This document shows positions 5,743 to 7,323 of a stretch of DNA of 7,323 nucleotides, piece after piece. Made by a program: the position numbers and the translations under genes. The notes under the pieces were generated by a model. That model did not search any database and was not told where the DNA came from. It was given only the letters and a program-made list of their open reading frames with translations. The stretch is from assembly GCA_900551715.1 (NCBI GenBank), contig URXG01000093.1, positions 1 to 7,323 of the forward strand. The letters run 5' to 3'. Source of the stretch: an uncultured Blautia sp. Its GTDB lineage: Bacteria > Bacillota > Clostridia > Lachnospirales > Lachnospiraceae. Position 1 is the first letter of the stretch. Each line of letters opens with the position of its first letter.

Positions 5743-6735
5743 TCATGCCTCCTTATCTGAATCGTAATAGATTCCCCAACCTTTGCGGGTACGTTCAATG
5801 ATCGCTGCGATTTTTTGGGTTTCTTCCAGTGTATAACAGGAGCTTTCTTTCCGTCCTTCTCTCAGACACTCCTGAACCTCCTGGATCTCATACTGGAATC
5901 CTGTTGCTGAATACAAATCTCGGAACAGTTCTTTTTCGCCTTTGTTGGTGATCAGTTCCACTTCCTTCGGATGCCAGAATTCCGGTCCGATAAGAATACG
6001 TCCTTCTTCTCCTGTGATTTCCACTACCGGATTACTAATCTGATTAAAGGTTCCACTTAAAAATGCAGCTTTTCCCTCTCCGTAATCTGCCAGCATATGG
6101 AAACTCTCATCTACTTCTCCGTTGGATTTCATTACAGAATGAATATCTTTCGGACCCTCCGGAAATACCATAAACGCCATTGCCAGAGAATAAATTCCCA
6201 CATCTCTCAGTGCTCCTGCTGCATGGGTCCTGCCGCCTTTCCATGGCTGCCATTCTTCCAGTGCAGGTTTGATATCAAAGGATGCCCTCACTGTAAGTGG
6301 TGCACCGATCTTACCTTCTTCCAGCCATTTTCTGGCTGTACGTACTGCCGGGAAACATCTGGTCCACATGCCTTCCATAAAGAAAAGGTCTTTTTCTTTT
6401 GCTTTCCCAAGAACCTGATCCAACTGCTTCTGGTTATCAACAGTTGGCTTTTCACTGAGCACCGGGATTCCCTTATCAAAAGCTTTCATGATATATTCAA
6501 AATGACAGTCATTGGGAATTGCCACATAAACTATATCAACAGACTCTTTTTCCAGCATTTCGTCAAAATCTGTGTATACAGACTGTCCCTGATAAGTCTG
6601 TGCATATTTATGTCCACTGGCTTCATTTCGGGATACTACTGCCTGAAGAATGGCGTCTTTTACTTCCATAAGTCCCTTACCGAATTCATTGGCAATATAT
6701 CCGGTTCCAACTACAGCCCATTTTATCTTGTCCAT
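5743..6735 (-). CDS. Gfo/Idh/MocA-family NAD(P)-dependent oxidoreductase
   Basis: A 330-residue dehydrogenase. An N-terminal Rossmann domain with GTGYIA (10-15) binds NAD(P), and the family's EKP motif (SEKP, 94-97) supplies the catalytic lysine K96. A C-terminal alpha/beta domain follows. MEGMWTRCFPA (120-130) and GALRDVGIY (174-182) are typical of the subgroup around dimeric dihydrodiol dehydrogenase and glucose- or xylose-type sugar dehydrogenases. There a tyrosine (Y182 here) takes the place of the inositol-dehydrogenase histidine. Length is normal (330-350). The gene starts 22 bases after hxlB, with an AGGCGG-type ribosome site, and its stop codon nearly touches the VOC gene. It probably oxidises a sugar or polyol hydroxyl, or reduces the corresponding keto group; the substrate and the choice of NAD or NADP cannot be read from the sequence. 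Confidence 0.9.
   Translation of the reverse strand: MDKIKWAVVGTGYIANEFGKGLMEVKDAILQAVVSRNEASGHKYAQTYQGQSVYTDFDEMLEKESVDIVYVAIPNDCHFEYIMKAFDKGIPVLSEKPTVDNQKQLDQVLGKAKEKDLFFMEGMWTRCFPAVRTARKWLEEGKIGAPLTVRASFDIKPALEEWQPWKGGRTHAAGALRDVGIYSLAMAFMVFPEGPKDIHSVMKSNGEVDESFHMLADYGEGKAAFLSGTFNQISNPVVEITGEEGRILIGPEFWHPKEVELITNKGEKELFRDLYSATGFQYEIQEVQECLREGRKESSCYTLEETQKIAAIIERTRKGWGIYYDSDKEA
5748..5753 (-). promoter_or_regulatory. Ribosome binding site deciding the VOC start
   Basis: A perfect AGGAGG on the minus strand lies one base before the ATG at 5746 and seven bases before the ATG at 5740. Only the second distance is normal, so translation should begin at 5740, two bases past the upstream gene's TGA. 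An ATGA overlap start at 5746 remains a less likely alternative. Confidence 0.7.
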
Positions 6736-6757
6736 ATTAGCCGCCTTTCTGAATGAA

Positions 6758-7315
6758 TCACTCCAGATTTGCGTGAAGTTTAAACATTTCTTCTTCTGTC
6801 TTACCTGTCTTTTTCATAAGGATCATGATCACAGCATCGTACACAAGCCAGGTCATCTGCTCAAAGGCATTTCCCATCGGCTGTACGGATTTTACAGTAT
6901 CAGCAAGCTCACTCTTTGGTGTAGCACCTGGAATCTTGATGCAGGCATCACAGAGTCTGCCGATGGATGCTTCCGGATGAATAGTCACTGTGATGATAGA
7001 AGCTCCCAGTTTATGGGCTTTCTGTGCCATGACTACCAGACTTCCTGTCTCACCGCTTCCGGAACCGATCACCAGAAGGTCGCCTTCTTTGATTGCCGGT
7101 GTAGTAGGTTCTCCTACAAAGTATACTGTAAGTCCCATATGCATCAGACGGTTGGCAAAAGCTCTTGCCACAAATCCGGAACGTCCTGCTCCGGCCACAA
7201 AAATTCTGTCTGCTTTCAAGATCGCATCTGCAAATCTTTCCATTTCAGCCTGAGAAACCAATTTTTCATTTTCTGCAAGTTCCTGAATGATACTTTTTAA
7301 GATTGTGTCTGCCAT
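6758..7315 (-). CDS. hxlB: 6-phospho-3-hexuloisomerase (SIS domain)
   Basis: Interconverts D-arabino-hex-3-ulose 6-phosphate and fructose 6-phosphate, the second step of the ribulose monophosphate route for formaldehyde fixation; run backwards with HxlA it makes ribulose 5-phosphate. The 185-residue protein is a single SIS domain. It carries GAGRSGFVARAFANRL (42-57), the phosphate-loop SGSGETGSL (85-93) and FEQ (151-153), with E152 in the position proposed as catalytic in this family, and ends in the typical HANLE. Length matches the family (about 180-185). The ATG at 7315 is only eight bases from the window edge, so its ribosome site and promoter are not seen. It leads, within the window, an operon with an oxidoreductase, a VOC protein and a HAD phosphatase. 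The usual partner hxlA is not downstream. A related sugar-phosphate isomerase activity cannot be excluded. Confidence 0.9.
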   Translation of the reverse strand: MADTILKSIIQELAENEKLVSQAEMERFADAILKADRIFVAGAGRSGFVARAFANRLMHMGLTVYFVGEPTTPAIKEGDLLVIGSGSGETGSLVVMAQKAHKLGASIITVTIHPEASIGRLCDACIKIPGATPKSELADTVKSVQPMGNAFEQMTWLVYDAVIMILMKKTGKTEEEMFKLHANLE

Positions 7316-7323
7316 AACTGTCT

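Noticed and set aside
6097..7300. Two plus-strand open frames opposite the oxidoreductase and hxlB
   Set aside because: Both oppose well-supported genes and give Cys/Phe/His-rich translations typical of antisense frames.

Overview
The window looks like a chromosomal segment of a gut-type Firmicute, most likely Lachnospiraceae (Blautia/Dorea/Ruminococcus-like). This rests on moderate G+C judged by eye, strong AGGAGG-type ribosome sites, compact operons ended by hairpin-plus-T terminators, a Clostridia-style long citrate synthase, and EutS/PduU-type microcompartment shell genes. All nine genes lie on the minus strand, so transcription runs from high to low coordinates. I see no rRNA, tRNA, CRISPR array or intact mobile element, and no gene-free stretch exceeds about 250 bases.

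Right operon (7315 to 4582; its promoter lies beyond the window): a 6-phospho-3-hexuloisomerase (hxlB), a Gfo/Idh/MocA NAD(P)-dependent oxidoreductase, a glyoxalase-fold (VOC) protein and a HAD-family sugar-phosphate phosphatase or phosphomutase. Spacings are 2 to 22 bases and the unit ends in a hairpin terminator at 4519-4562. The set reads as a sugar or sugar-phosphate conversion module, but its substrate cannot be named from this window. The usual partner hexulose-6-phosphate synthase (hxlA) is not seen and could lie upstream.

Middle operon (4374 to 1804): citrate synthase (gltA) followed 24 bases later by tryptophanyl-tRNA synthetase (trpS), with a plausible sigma-A promoter at 4433-4461 and a terminator at 1757-1794. 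No T-box leader separates the two genes, so trpS seems to be expressed from the gltA promoter.

Left operon (1557 to 201): two different circularly permuted EutS/PduU-type bacterial microcompartment (BMC) shell proteins and an EutP/PduV-family GTPase. It has its own promoter (exact TTGACA, 17-base spacing) and its own terminator, and contains no cargo enzyme. It therefore looks like a self-contained satellite shell locus whose main compartment operon, if any, is elsewhere. Its leader carries an inverted repeat, a small hairpin and a perfect 10-base tandem repeat, the most interesting unexplained structure here. The far left end (12-36) holds an imperfect bulged hairpin that might be an IS200/IS605-type end or a leftover regulatory stem.
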